A stretch of DNA of 64,000 nt from Enterobacteriaceae bacterium 4M9 (GCA_010092695.1 JAADJJ010000001.1:3658001-3722000), one strand, 5' to 3'. Numbered from the stretch's first letter, positions 1 through 8,775 are shown. Program-made: numbers and translations. The notes: generated from the letters alone by a model not told the origin.

Positions 1-772
1 TGGTGAGCACCGGATGCACATCACCAGGTAGCGCCATTGTCGGTACGGCGGCAATACCCAGCCCCGCTTCCACCATCCCCAACATCGTTGTAACGTGGCG
101 GGTTTCACACACGCTGGGACGTGCGGGCGTGGTATGTGCCAGCGCCTGGTCAAGCAACAGACGGTTGCCAGAAACCTTATCGAGTGAGATGTAATTCCAG
201 GTGTAAAAATCCGACCAGCTTACGCTCTTGCGCTGCGCCAGGGGATGGTCGCGCCGACAGGCGGCAACGTAGCTTTCTTCTATAAGCCATTCAAATTCGA
301 TATCAGCATCAAGCCACCCGGAAAAGCTGAGACCAAAATCAGCCTGCCCATCCATCACCGCAGCGCATACCGCACCGGCGCTGGTATCAATCAGGCGAAT
401 ATGCACGTCAGGATACAGTGCCTTGTAGCGTGCGATCACCGCTGGCATAAAGTAATAGGCAGCGGACGGCACGCAAGCCACCGTCACCCTGGCATGGCGA
501 CTGGCAGGACTACTGATGCCAGACAGCGCATCGTCGAGGTCGTTAAGCAGGTGATCGACGCGTGGCGCAAAAGTATGCCCGGCTGCCGTCAGGCGCACGC
601 GCCGTGTCGTGCGCTCAAACAGTTTTACACCGAGCGCGCTTTCAAGCTTATCGATACGCCGACTCAGCGCCGACTGCGAAATGAATACCGTTTCTGCTGC
701 CTCGCGAAAGCTCCCGTGTTCAACCAACGCGCGAAAAGCCAGCAGATCGTTGAGATCGAAATTAAGAATCAT
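1..772 (-). CDS. LysR-family transcriptional regulator (3' part outside window)
   Basis: The N-terminus (MILNFDLNDLLAF) and the segment SFREAAETVFISQSALSRRI at about residues 22-41 form the winged helix-turn-helix of LysR-type regulators. It is followed by an effector-binding domain that runs off the left edge, so about 257 residues are visible. The start is the ATG at 772. LysR proteins bind DNA as tetramers and respond to a small-molecule coinducer, often acting on a divergent gene. Here the upstream neighbour lpxP is on the same strand, with a terminator between them, so the target is probably to the left or elsewhere. The specific regulator is not recognised. Confidence 0.9.
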   Translation of the reverse strand, partial: MILNFDLNDLLAFRALVEHGSFREAAETVFISQSALSRRIDKLESALGVKLFERTTRRVRLTAAGHTFAPRVDHLLNDLDDALSGISSPASRHARVTVACVPSAAYYFMPAVIARYKALYPDVHIRLIDTSAGAVCAAVMDGQADFGLSFSGWLDADIEFEWLIEESYVAACRRDHPLAQRKSVSWSDFYTWNYISLDKVSGNRLLLDQALAHTTPARPSVCETRHVTTMLGMVEAGLGIAAVPTMALPGDVHPVLT

Positions 773-854
773 TGTTCAGGCCGCTCGCATTTACACAACG
801 GTAAAGATATTGACCCAAACCTGTAACAAAAACGGGATGCGAGTAGCGAAAAAC

Positions 855-886
855 AAAAAACCCGGCGATCCAGGCCGGGTTTTTAC
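855..886 (-). terminator. Rho-independent terminator after lpxP
   Basis: A GC stem (CCCGGC / GCCGGG) is flanked by A and T runs. On the minus strand it lies just after the lpxP stop and is followed by a T tract. It separates lpxP from the LysR gene. Confidence 0.8.
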
Positions 887-903
887 GCAACAAAATGTGT
901 CGG

Positions 904-1827
904 TTACACGTAAAGCGAGGCTTTGCCCTCAGGTCGGGTTTTAAAACGGCGGTGTAACCACAGGTACTGCTCCGGTGCCCGCAGGATCTCGCGCTCAATC
1001 ACCTGGTTCATCCACGCTGCGGCCGCGTGCTCGTCGCTGCGCGGATAGTCGAGCATTTCCGGCCCGATTATCAGCTTGTAGCCGCTGCCGTCGGTTTTAC
1101 GAATCATGGTAATGGTGAGCATTGCCGCCTGCGACAGGCGAGAAAGCACGTAAGTCCCGTTGGTCGTTGCCGCTTCTTTAACCGCAAAAAACGGGGCAAA
1201 GGTGCTGCCACACGGACCGTAATCCTGATCCGGCGCAAACCACACCGCCTCACCGTGCTTAAGCACCCGCACCATTTCACGCAAATTACGGCGGTCGATC
1301 ATCGCTTTATTAGAACGCATGCGCCCGCGTGTTTGTACCCACTCCAGCAGCGGATTGTTGTGCGGACGGTAGGTCGCCATCATCGGCTGGCACAGGCCCA
1401 TCACGCGCCCGCCCAGTTCCAGAGACATAAAATGCACGCCTACCACCATCACGCCACGCTTGTCACGCTGGGCGGCAGTGAGATGGTGTAAGCCCTGGAC
1501 ATCAAACCAGCGGCGCACGCGCTTATCTGACCAGAACCACGCCATACCGGTTTCCAGCAGTGCCATGCCGAGGGAAACAAAGTTGTTCACGACGAGTTTA
1601 TCGAGTTCGGCCTCACTGAGGCCTGGGAAACACAGCGTGATATTGCGACGGGCAATGCGCTCACGGCGTTTAAGAAAAGGTCGGGATGCACGCCCCAGAG
1701 ACGCGCCAAGGCGTGCCAGCAGCGGATACGGCAGTTGCACCAGCAGCCACAGCATGCCCAGTCCGAGCCACACCATCCAGTATCTGGGATGCAGCAGCAC
1801 AGTGGAAAATAAAGGATTTTTTTTCAT
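904..1827 (-). CDS. lpxP: LpxP, lipid A palmitoleoyltransferase (late acyltransferase)
   Basis: This 307-residue inner-membrane acyltransferase belongs to the LpxL/LpxM/LpxP family, which adds the secondary acyl chain to Kdo2-lipid IVA. It has an N-terminal membrane anchor at about residues 17-38. The catalytic HX4E motif is H132 with E137 in VHFMSLELGG, and the C-terminus contains HRRFKTRP. The stretch around the catalytic motif (GGRVMGLCQPMMATYRPHNN) matches E. coli LpxP as I remember it, better than LpxL. In E. coli LpxP is the cold-induced paralogue that incorporates palmitoleate. Assignment to lpxP over lpxL rests on recalled sequence. The upstream region is long and AT-rich, so cold-type regulation is possible but not shown. 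Confidence 0.88.
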   Translation of the reverse strand: MKKNPLFSTVLLHPRYWMVWLGLGMLWLLVQLPYPLLARLGASLGRASRPFLKRRERIARRNITLCFPGLSEAELDKLVVNNFVSLGMALLETGMAWFWSDKRVRRWFDVQGLHHLTAAQRDKRGVMVVGVHFMSLELGGRVMGLCQPMMATYRPHNNPLLEWVQTRGRMRSNKAMIDRRNLREMVRVLKHGEAVWFAPDQDYGPCGSTFAPFFAVKEAATTNGTYVLSRLSQAAMLTITMIRKTDGSGYKLIIGPEMLDYPRSDEHAAAAWMNQVIEREILRAPEQYLWLHRRFKTRPEGKASLYV

Positions 1828-2614
1828 CTTAATGAACCTTCATACGAAGAACGGGGTATCGCATTAAGGAAAATAAATCCCACAGCGCGACGAACATCAA
1901 TTATGACCAGACGCCTGCTAAATAATTCACAGGAGAATTGTGAAGAACTGTGAGGAGAATATGAGGAAATATAAATATATCAGTACCCTGGCAGTCTCTC
2001 TGCACAAATTTTCTTTAAAAACAGCCCACTATACACCAGTTTGTGTAAACCAATACGCCGAATAACGCCTAAATAACAGGTCAGTTTATTTTATTCCGGG
2101 ATTAATCCTGGAAAAACAACAGGACGGACAAAGGCACCGAAGTAGTTTCAGCAGGGATAAAAAGCACGGTAACGGTTAAATTTACGACGACATGGCAAAA
2201 TAATATCAGAATAAACCTGGACAGAGATGAAAAATATCTCAGACCGATGGTAAAAAATTATCGCGATAGTTCAGACGCGGCGCACGTTTACCCACGGTCC
2301 TGCCGGACACGGATTTCACCTGATACACCAGTCTGGCGTCGTTATGCCTGGCGGCAAAGATGCGGGCGTAGCATTACCGATCACCGACACGACACGACAC
2401 GACACGACACGAAGGAGTATCAGGCTTTATTTTCCTCTTTCGCCACAGGCGATGAATAGCGAGTCGGCATCAGATAAGGAATATTCGCACACCGAGTTGT
2501 ATTTTCTGACAATCCCGGGCTGGAACAGAGATTCACACATCATTCAAAAAAAGAATATCGCCATAATAAAATATAGAATGACTTTGCGCGAAACGTGCCG
2601 TAGTGATGTTATTT
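1828..2614. other. Long intergenic region upstream of lpxP, no convincing gene
   Basis: About 790 bases without a supportable coding region. The part next to lpxP should carry its promoter and untranslated leader. Two short overlapping reading frames at 2247-2616 have no good ribosome site or recognisable protein. The main feature is a pentanucleotide repeat at 2385-2412. Confidence 0.5.
2385..2412. repeat. CGACA pentanucleotide tandem repeat (about 5.6 copies)
   Basis: The unit CGACA is repeated perfectly five times plus three bases. Five-base units are not a multiple of three, so slippage would shift any reading frame across them. No well-supported gene spans the repeat. Confidence 0.9.
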
Positions 2615-2660
2615 AAGAACAATCCCGAGATGGACTGCGTCGGGATTATTCTTATTTTTC
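2615..2660. terminator. Hairpin with T tract, probably a terminator
   Basis: An 8-bp perfect stem (AATCCCGA at 2621-2628, TCGGGATT at 2640-2647) sits right after the stop of the small gene at 2681. The T run at 2655-2659 is on the plus strand and the minus side has only a weak one. It could act in both directions. Confidence 0.5.
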
Positions 2661-2680
2661 CCGTTGATGATATTTAATCT

Positions 2681-2872
2681 TCACGCAGTGCCAAGAAGCG
2701 CACGGCAGGCTTGCCAGTATACCAGGATCTTATCTTCATCCTGCTCTTTTTCAGCCCTATCCCTGATGAGCATAGCCAACGTCTCACGCCCTATCTCACG
2801 GTTTTTAATCACTAATTCCAGGAGCGCCTCACCAAATACCGATGCAACCAGGGCTTTATTTTCTTCATTCAT
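2681..2872 (-). CDS. Small YmgB/YcgZ-like putative connector protein (63 aa)
   Basis: This 63-residue protein has a very strong ribosome site (AAGGAGG, six bases before the ATG) and a terminator-like hairpin after it, so it is probably a real gene. The pattern of alternating hydrophobic residues from about residue 11 (VFGEALLELVIKNREIGRET) resembles E. coli YcgZ and YmgB/AriR. Those are small helical proteins that act on the Rcs phosphorelay and biofilm genes. The similarity is judged by eye and is weak. A second protein of the same general type lies at 4821-5048. Confidence 0.6.
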   Translation of the reverse strand: MNEENKALVASVFGEALLELVIKNREIGRETLAMLIRDRAEKEQDEDKILVYWQACRALLGTA

Positions 2873-2977
2873 CTTAAGCCTCCTTTTTTGCTTACCTTTA
2901 ACATAGCAAAGGGAAATTTCATCTCTTGTTATGTTAGCGATGAATATGACAGAAAAACGAAAAGCAATAATAACGCC

Positions 2978-3011
2978 GGTTAATTAATCGCACTCGCTGC
3001 GGTTAATTAAT
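2978..3011. promoter_or_regulatory. Direct repeat of GGTTAATTAAT, possible operator
   Basis: The 11-base word GGTTAATTAAT occurs at 2978-2988 and again at 3001-3011, 23 bases apart start to start. Each copy contains the palindrome TTAATTAA. They lie between the divergent small gene and the SDR gene, so a regulator binding both sites could act on either. No known regulator site was recognised. Confidence 0.35.
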
Positions 3012-3111
3012 AATGACGTTACCACTCCCGTTATGGATTCGCAAATAAACACGGGCGTGCCTATATTTAAAACTCGCGTTCTATTTATCCAACAGCAAAC
3101 GGAGTATTCTT

Positions 3112-3996
3112 ATGAATACAGATGAAAATAATTCTTCTCATTTTCCGGAACCACCTTTTGCACAGCAGCCACAAAAAGCGCCAGGCCTTGCTTCGGATAT
3201 GCAACCCGAGCCCGATCATGGTGAGACCCGCTACAAAGGCCACGGCCGCCTGAGCGGAAAAAAAGCCCTTATTACCGGTGGCGATTCCGGTATTGGGCGC
3301 GCTGTTGCCATCGCCTATGCACGCGAAGGGGCTGATGTCGCCATCAACTACCTGCCTGAAGAAGAAAAAGATGCCGCTGAAGTGGTTGACCTTATTCAGG
3401 CCGAAGGCCGTAAAGCCGTTGCGTTACCCGGCGACCTGCGTGATGAGGCGTTCTGTCAGAAGCTGGTGGAAGACGCGCAGCAACAGCTGGGTGGGCTGGA
3501 CATCCTGGTCAATAACGCAGGCCGCCAGCAGTACCACGACTCTATCGAAGAATTAAGTACCGAGGATTTTGACGCCACCTTCAAAACCAACGTCTATGCG
3601 CCCTTCTGGATAACTAAAGCCGCACTGAAATACCTGCAGCCTGGGGCTGCGATTATCAACACCTCTTCGGTGCAGGCTTTCCAGCCAAGCGACATTTTAC
3701 TCGATTACGCTCAGACCAAAGCCTGCGGTGTCGCGTTTACCAAATCGCTGGCAAAACAGCTTGGCAAACGTAATATTCGCGTTAACGCTGTCGCTCCCGG
3801 TCCCTACTGGACGCCACTACAGCCAAGCGGAGGACAACCTCAGAAAAAAGTGCAGGAATTTGGCGAGTCGGCACCGCTGGGCCGCCCTGGGCAGCCGGTT
3901 GAGATAGCACCGCTGTATGTGTTGCTGGCAAGTGATGAAGCGTCATACACCTCAGGGCAAGTCTGGTGCTCAGACGGCGGTACCGGCACGGTATAA
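3112..3996 (+). CDS. SDR-family oxidoreductase, YghA-like
   Basis: This 294-residue short-chain dehydrogenase/reductase matches E. coli YghA in length and layout. It has an unstructured N-terminal extension of about 48 residues, then the nucleotide-binding motif TGGDSGIG (55-62). NNAG is at 134-137, the catalytic Ser is near 185, and the YxxxK pair is Y199/K203. The start is supported by ACGGAG upstream. It probably reduces an aldehyde or ketone with NAD(P)H in the cytoplasm, but the substrate is unknown. Family members with this N-terminal extension are often stress-induced, which fits the osmC and aldehyde dehydrogenase genes nearby. Confidence 0.88.
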   Translation: MNTDENNSSHFPEPPFAQQPQKAPGLASDMQPEPDHGETRYKGHGRLSGKKALITGGDSGIGRAVAIAYAREGADVAINYLPEEEKDAAEVVDLIQAEGRKAVALPGDLRDEAFCQKLVEDAQQQLGGLDILVNNAGRQQYHDSIEELSTEDFDATFKTNVYAPFWITKAALKYLQPGAAIINTSSVQAFQPSDILLDYAQTKACGVAFTKSLAKQLGKRNIRVNAVAPGPYWTPLQPSGGQPQKKVQEFGESAPLGRPGQPVEIAPLYVLLASDEASYTSGQVWCSDGGTGTV

Positions 3997-4017
3997 ATCT
4001 ATTGCTCCCCAGAAGAT

Positions 4018-4041
4018 ATGGCGTCGCCGGGGCGACGCCAT
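4018..4041. terminator. Strong hairpin between convergent genes
   Basis: An 11-bp perfect inverted repeat (ATGGCGTCGCC / GGCGACGCCAT) separates the SDR gene (plus) from rpmJ2 (minus). There is no strong T tract on either side, so termination may be partial. Confidence 0.5.
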
Positions 4042-4044
4042 GTG

Positions 4045-4185
4045 CTAACGCTTTTTCTTTTTGCCCTGCACCGCCTTAAAGCGCGGGTTGGATTTGCAAA
4101 TGACGTACAACCGCCCTTTGCGTTTCACAATCTGGCAGTCAGGATGGCGCTGTTTTGCCGAGCGCAGTGAATTAAGTACCTGCAT
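4045..4185 (-). CDS. ykgO: Zinc-free 50S ribosomal protein L36 paralogue
   Basis: The 46-residue protein begins MQVLNSLRSAKQRHPDCQ and ends FKAVQGKKKKR, nearly identical to E. coli YkgO/RpmJ2. It lacks the four-ligand zinc site of standard L36. Such paralogues replace zinc-containing L36 under zinc limitation and so free zinc. Its start codon overlaps the stop of rpmE2 (TGATG), indicating translational coupling. A Zur box lies upstream of the pair. Confidence 0.95.
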   Translation of the reverse strand: MQVLNSLRSAKQRHPDCQIVKRKGRLYVICKSNPRFKAVQGKKKKR

Positions 4186-4451
4186 CACGCATTATCCTTC
4201 TCTTGAGTAAAAAAACGTCCGAAACGCTGGCTAAAGCGCGCCACGCTGCCTTCGCTGGTCCAGGTTTTTTGTTTGCCGGTATAAAACGGATGCGACGCCG
4301 AAGATACATCAATCGTGATGTACGGATAGGTGATGCCATCCAGTTCAATCTCGCGATCGGTCGCCATTGTGGAGCCAACTCTGATGTAGCTGTTGGCGCT
4401 GGTGTCATGAAACACCACAGTACGGTAGTGCGGGTGAATGCCTGGTTTCAT
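4185..4451 (-). CDS. rpmE2: Type B 50S ribosomal protein L31
   Basis: This 88-residue protein starts MKPGIHPHYRTVVFHD and contains the L31 signature SHPFYTGKQ. It has no cysteines, as expected for the zinc-independent type B form (YkgM), which substitutes for zinc-binding L31 during zinc starvation. It is the first gene of a two-gene operon with the L36 paralogue. A near-consensus Zur site lies 18 bases upstream of its start, so repression by Zur with zinc is expected. Confidence 0.95.
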   Translation of the reverse strand: MKPGIHPHYRTVVFHDTSANSYIRVGSTMATDREIELDGITYPYITIDVSSASHPFYTGKQKTWTSEGSVARFSQRFGRFFTQEKDNA

Positions 4452-4468
4452 CTAAGCCTCATTTTAAT

Positions 4469-4484
4469 ATGTTATAACATAACA
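4469..4484 (-). promoter_or_regulatory. Zur box upstream of rpmE2-ykgO
   Basis: ATGTTATAACATAACA differs by one base from the core of the enterobacterial Zur consensus as I know it (ATGTTATANTATAACA). It lies just upstream of rpmE2. Zur with bound zinc would block transcription. Confidence 0.85.
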
Positions 4485-4820
4485 ATACCGTAGTGTGCTG
4501 AATGCACTAAGGCAAGCGAAAAATCTAAACCGCCCAACGCCAGGCATGACTCTATTAGCCTGAAATGAGCCGCCAGATCGTTTAAAAACAACTTCCTGAA
4601 GTGCCTTTTACATCCGAAAATAAATTCCGTTTTTCATCATTCGGAAACAACTAAATGGTATGCTTCTGGCGCAGCATCATTATTTTTACCAGGGATATTC
4701 TCAATACACCAAATAAGAAAAACTCACATTTACAGCATTGGGATATATCGCTATAGTCAATTACGTATTCCGATAATGAACTCATCGGGTGTTAGTAAGG
4801 ACAGGGTAAAGGAGGCTATT

Positions 4821-5048
4821 ATGTTAACGAATTACCGCATGAAAGCGGATGCTAACTCTGCGCACCCTGCGCTGATTGAAGCTATAGCGCTTGGGTTACA
4901 TGCCGAAAGAGGCAGCGTAACGGAGGATGATGTGGTGATGGAACTGTTTAAATGGATTGAAGCCAGCGACAACGATATCCTTTCTGACATTTATCAACAA
5001 ACCATTCATTATATTGTTGACGGCCAACGCACTCACAGTGTGATTTAA
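4821..5048 (+). CDS. Small YmgB/AriR-like putative connector protein (75 aa)
   Basis: The ATG at 4821 follows an excellent ribosome site (AAAGGAGG), so it is preferred over the in-frame ATG at 4776. The 75-residue product is acidic and helical in pattern. The stretch VTEDDVVMELFKWIEASDND (about 32-51) aligns by eye with the helical core of E. coli YmgB/AriR, a regulator of biofilm and acid resistance acting through Rcs. The assignment is tentative. It stands alone between the Zur operon and the aldehyde dehydrogenase. Confidence 0.6.
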   Translation: MLTNYRMKADANSAHPALIEAIALGLHAERGSVTEDDVVMELFKWIEASDNDILSDIYQQTIHYIVDGQRTHSVI

Positions 5049-5158
5049 AAATGGCTAGCCAAAATTGCCCGTAAATAATCCATTGCGGGCATCATCAATT
5101 ATTTAATTATTGTATAAGCGCAGCACCATATTATTTAATGGCACCGCGCTGCACTATT

Positions 5159-6541
5159 TTATTTTCCTGCTGAATGACTCACAACAATCAGTTTCTGATT
5201 AACGAACTCTTTGATACCGAGATCTGACAGTTCACGTCCGTAACCAGAACGCTTAACGCCACCAAAAGGCAGTTCAGGTGCGGTATCTGTCAGAGAATTG
5301 ATGTACACCATGCCGGTCTCAATGCGTGACGCCATACGTTTTGCACGCTCAATATCCTGGCTAAAGATGGCCCCACCCAGCCCATAGTGCGAATCGTTGG
5401 CAAGCTGCACGGCGGCATCATCGCTGTCGACCACATAAACCTGCGCCACCGGGCCAAAAAACTCATCAAAGTACGCCGGGTTATCACGCGTTATCTTTGT
5501 GAGGATGGTCGCTTCATAGAAGTTGCCCTCATGGTTGACAGGCTTCCCGCCCAGATGCAACGTCGCCCCCTGTTTCACCGCCTGATTTACCTGTTCAGTC
5601 AGTTTCTCAAGCGCATCTTTTGACGACAGCGGCCCAAGTGTGGTGCTTTCATCAAGCGGAGAACCCATTTTTACAGCCTGAAAATGTTGAGTCAGCTTAT
5701 CGAGAAAAGCATCCGACACTTCACGATGGACAATAAAACGCTTCGCGGCTGTACACACCTGCCCGGCATTATTCAGGCGCGCCTGCGCACCCACTTTTAC
5801 CGCCTGCTCCAGATTGCAGTCATCCAGCACAATAAAGACATCGTTACCGCCAAGCTCCAGCGTCGATTTCTTGATGTGCTTTGCCGCCTGGGCCGCGACC
5901 TTAGCGCCAGCACCTTCCGAACCGGTCAGCGCGACACCGTGGATACGGGCGTCAGCCAGCAGATTTGCCACCTGCTCCTGAGAAATATACAGATTGGTCC
6001 ATGCTCCCTCGGGTGCACCAACCTCACGCACCAGTTCTGCAAACGCCTGTGCGCATTGCGGCACAATACTGGCATGCTTTGCCAGAACCGGATTACCCAC
6101 GGCATAGTTGGGTGCCAGTACGCGCATAAGCTGATAAAACGGAAAGTTCCAGGGTTCAACGGCCACGATTGGCCCTACAGGATGGTGCTCAACCCAGGCC
6201 TCACCGAGACTGGACTCATATTTCACCGGAGCCAGAAATGCCTGTGCATTATCAGCATAATAACGAGCGATGCTGGCACAAAGCGTTACCTCACCGCGGC
6301 TCTGCCCGATAAGTTTGCCCATTTCTTCGCTGGCGGTTTTTGCCAGCCGTTCCAGGTTATTTTCAATTAAATCAGCAAGCTTATGCAGCACCGCAAGGCG
6401 CGATTCGACATCGTCCTGTGACCACGCGGAGTGATAAAGCGCATCGGCCTTGACCAGGGCCTGCTCAACCTGGTCGTCGGTGTGGGAGTCAAACTCTTTA
6501 ATAAGCTGATTATTAAATGGATTTACCGTCTGATATGCCAT
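5159..6541 (-). CDS. NAD(P)-dependent aldehyde dehydrogenase, succinate-semialdehyde dehydrogenase type
   Basis: This 460-residue enzyme has the full aldehyde dehydrogenase fold. PWNFP is at 130-134, the general base is Glu229 in LELGGND, and the catalytic Cys263 is in NNAGQVCTAAKRF. It ends with the family segment PFGGVKRSGYGRELS. The length and overall layout match the Sad/YneI group, which oxidises succinate semialdehyde to succinate, but it is not close enough to E. coli Sad for me to use the symbol. The start has GAGGAG upstream. Its position between stress genes suggests detoxification or 4-aminobutyrate-type catabolism. Confidence 0.85.
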   Translation of the reverse strand: MAYQTVNPFNNQLIKEFDSHTDDQVEQALVKADALYHSAWSQDDVESRLAVLHKLADLIENNLERLAKTASEEMGKLIGQSRGEVTLCASIARYYADNAQAFLAPVKYESSLGEAWVEHHPVGPIVAVEPWNFPFYQLMRVLAPNYAVGNPVLAKHASIVPQCAQAFAELVREVGAPEGAWTNLYISQEQVANLLADARIHGVALTGSEGAGAKVAAQAAKHIKKSTLELGGNDVFIVLDDCNLEQAVKVGAQARLNNAGQVCTAAKRFIVHREVSDAFLDKLTQHFQAVKMGSPLDESTTLGPLSSKDALEKLTEQVNQAVKQGATLHLGGKPVNHEGNFYEATILTKITRDNPAYFDEFFGPVAQVYVVDSDDAAVQLANDSHYGLGGAIFSQDIERAKRMASRIETGMVYINSLTDTAPELPFGGVKRSGYGRELSDLGIKEFVNQKLIVVSHSAGK

Positions 6542-6712
6542 CTCTCCAGTCTCCTCGTTGGATTATCTCTCCAGTCAAAAATTTCAATCAGAAAGAAAAT
6601 TGTAGTTGGTGATGAAGGAATTTGTCGGCAGATTAGGAATAAACGCTGAGGAAGGCTTTCAGAAAAGCGGTTATGACCAGTCAACAGCCCGCGCTATGCG
6701 CGGGCCTGACAC

Positions 6713-7144
6713 TCAGGACTTCAGTTCATAATCAAGGGTGATTTCTGCCTTGAGCAGCTTTGACACCGGACAACCGGCTTTCGCCTTCTGGATGATGTCA
6801 TCAAACGTGGATTTCTCAATGCCCGGCACCGCAACGGTGCTTTGTAAGGCAACCTGAGTAATAGTAAAACCGCCGTCGGCTTTGTCCAGCGATACCACCG
6901 CTTTAGTATCAATTGACTGCGCAGTGTGCCCGGCCTCGCCCAACATCAGCGACAGTGCCATAGAAAAACACGCCGCATGTGCAGCAGCAATAAGCTCTTC
7001 CGGGTTGGTGCCAGCAGCGCCTTCAAAACGGGTGTTAAAACCATAAGGCTGCTCATTGAGCACGCCGCTTTCCGTGGAAACGGTGCCCTTACCGCGCTTG
7101 ATATCGCCTTCCCAGTGCGCTTTGCCACTTTTATGGATAGTCAT
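6713..7144 (-). CDS. osmC: OsmC, osmotically inducible peroxiredoxin
   Basis: The product starting at MTIHKSGKAHWEGDIKRGKG is 143 residues, exactly the E. coli OsmC length. It reduces organic hydroperoxides using two cysteines, seen here as C59 (AAHAACFS) and C125 (AGCPVS). The ATG at 7144 follows AGGAG. A second ATG directly before it (7147) is equally possible. The longer upstream reading frame is not homologous. In E. coli osmC is controlled by RpoS, RcsB and Lrp. I did not resolve those promoters here. Confidence 0.96.
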   Translation of the reverse strand: MTIHKSGKAHWEGDIKRGKGTVSTESGVLNEQPYGFNTRFEGAAGTNPEELIAAAHAACFSMALSLMLGEAGHTAQSIDTKAVVSLDKADGGFTITQVALQSTVAVPGIEKSTFDDIIQKAKAGCPVSKLLKAEITLDYELKS

Positions 7145-7478
7145 CATTACACTCCTGTTTAACAGAGACGGACACTGAGTATAGAAGAGAGGGTCAGTTC
7201 TGCCGTTTGTTCGCGGGCGAAAGCCCTCATGACCGTCACTCACAGCCAGTGGCGTGCAACCTCTGCGTGCTGATGTTGACTTTTGTCAGTATCTTCCCGA
7301 ATGAATAAGGAATGTTCTTGTTTAAAGCAAGATTACACCTATCATAGTGAACCGCCTCAAGATGCCTGGCGGCCCTGGTTAAGCGAAACCGCCCGGGAGT
7401 GCCTCTCGGGTTATCGCGCAAGAAATGGATTTCGGGAAGTACCACAGGAGAGCGGAAGGTGAATCCTTCCACAACGAT

Positions 7479-8078
7479 ATGTTCACAAGCGTTCACTTTT
7501 TTCACATTGCCACACTGTCTGCCCTGGTGCTGTTGATGCCTGGCCCGACGAATACGCTGCTACTTTCTTCCGGCGCGATTGTCGGATTCATACGTACACT
7601 AAAACTCATTGCCGCTGAAATAGCAGGCTATCTTATTGCCATTAGCGCATGGGGATTTTTCCTGATGGGGCTGTCAAAGCACGCGCCCTGGACTGCGACA
7701 GTAATAAAATGCCTCGCGGCCGGTTACGTCGCGTGGATGGCGGTAAAAGTCTGGAATATCTATCTGCATGTCGACAGTGGTGAAAAGATAGCAGCCCGAA
7801 ACGTGTTTGTTACTACACTGCTCAACCCCAAAGCGTTCGTATTTGCGTCTTATATTATGCCCGTCGCCACCTTTACCAGCGGACTGGTGTTTGGCTATGT
7901 CATGCTGGCCTTTACCAGTGCCCTGTTGCCTGTCTCCGTGTGCTGGAGCCTGGCCGGTAAAGTGCTGATAGCGAAAGGCAGCCTGGTGCCAGGGATTAAT
8001 CCTCAGCGCGTGTTTCGCTGCGCATCGCTGGTGCTATGTGTTTTCTCTGTGACGCTGTTTTATGATGTGGTGCGCTGA
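7479..8078 (+). CDS. LysE/RhtB-family amino-acid exporter
   Basis: A 199-residue, highly hydrophobic protein with about six predicted membrane segments. The family hallmark MPGPTNTLLLSSG near the N-terminus marks LysE/RhtB exporters, which pump amino acids or their derivatives out of the cell. The start at 7479 is chosen because it places the first membrane helix at the N-terminus. The in-frame ATG at 7425 would add 18 polar residues. Neither has a clear ribosome site. It is divergent from osmC and the substrate cannot be told from sequence. Confidence 0.8.
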   Translation: MFTSVHFFHIATLSALVLLMPGPTNTLLLSSGAIVGFIRTLKLIAAEIAGYLIAISAWGFFLMGLSKHAPWTATVIKCLAAGYVAWMAVKVWNIYLHVDSGEKIAARNVFVTTLLNPKAFVFASYIMPVATFTSGLVFGYVMLAFTSALLPVSVCWSLAGKVLIAKGSLVPGINPQRVFRCASLVLCVFSVTLFYDVVR

Positions 8079-8730
8079 GGTTTGGTCAGAACCAGAGTTC
8101 TATTATTTGTCAGATGGTCAATAAACAACCTGATAAAAATGAGGGGAAACAGCTTCCCCCTCAATAATTACAGGAATTATTTTATTCACTGACGCGCACC
8201 AGCTGCCGGTTTGCAGATAATAAATATCTGCTGAACTGAAGCTTATGAGACAGTGCAACTATCCGGAAAAGATAAGAATTTCAATCCGTACCTCCAGATT
8301 GAAAACATCTGGCGCTTAATCGACAACAGTCGCAAATGCGTCACGCCAGCGATTTACGATGTGAAAACAAAGTAAATTTCGAATATAAGTGCCGAAAGGA
8401 TGGAAAGATAATCCCCAGCACAATATATTTAATGAAACTTTATAGAACTTTTAATGCATTTGGTTTTTGAATGATAAACGATGCCGGTTAATTTACTGTA
8501 TCAAGTGTCAGCCACTGTAGCTTGTAGGTTTGTCTTTTGACTTTGTAACGCCCAGGGGGCTGGCATTCAGTTTCACTGTGGTGGTATCTCATTTCATTGA
8601 ACAGGAATCTCCCCCCACATGATTGTCGACTTCAACAGATGTCAGTAGACGCAGGAATACTGAGATTAGCGGGAGAGCGCGTGAACAATGGGGTTTTGTA
8701 AACGTAAAGAGATGCCAGAAGCAGTGTTAT
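8079..8730. other. Intergenic region left of the argU island
   Basis: About 650 bases with no supportable gene. An imperfect hairpin at 8140-8163 (GAGGGGAA / TTCCCCCTC) may terminate the exporter gene. The rest is AT-rich and shows no recognisable feature before the first argU repeat. Confidence 0.5.
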
Positions 8731-8775
8731 TGGTACGCCCTACAGGATTCGAACCTGTGACCCACGGCTTAGAAG
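8731..8775 (-). repeat. argU 3'-end duplicate, distal attachment site
   Basis: These 45 bases are identical to the 3' end of the intact tRNA-Arg gene at 15216-15260. Such duplicates arise when a tyrosine integrase inserts an element into a tRNA 3' end. Sequence to the left should be original chromosome and sequence to the right is island. Confidence 0.92.

Noticed and set aside
2247..2616. Two overlapping frames across the CGACA repeat
   Set aside because: No ribosome site, no family pattern and low-complexity residues from the repeat.
7236..7505. A minus-strand frame of 89 codons between osmC and the exporter
   Set aside because: It overlaps the exporter start and has no recognisable domain or ribosome site.
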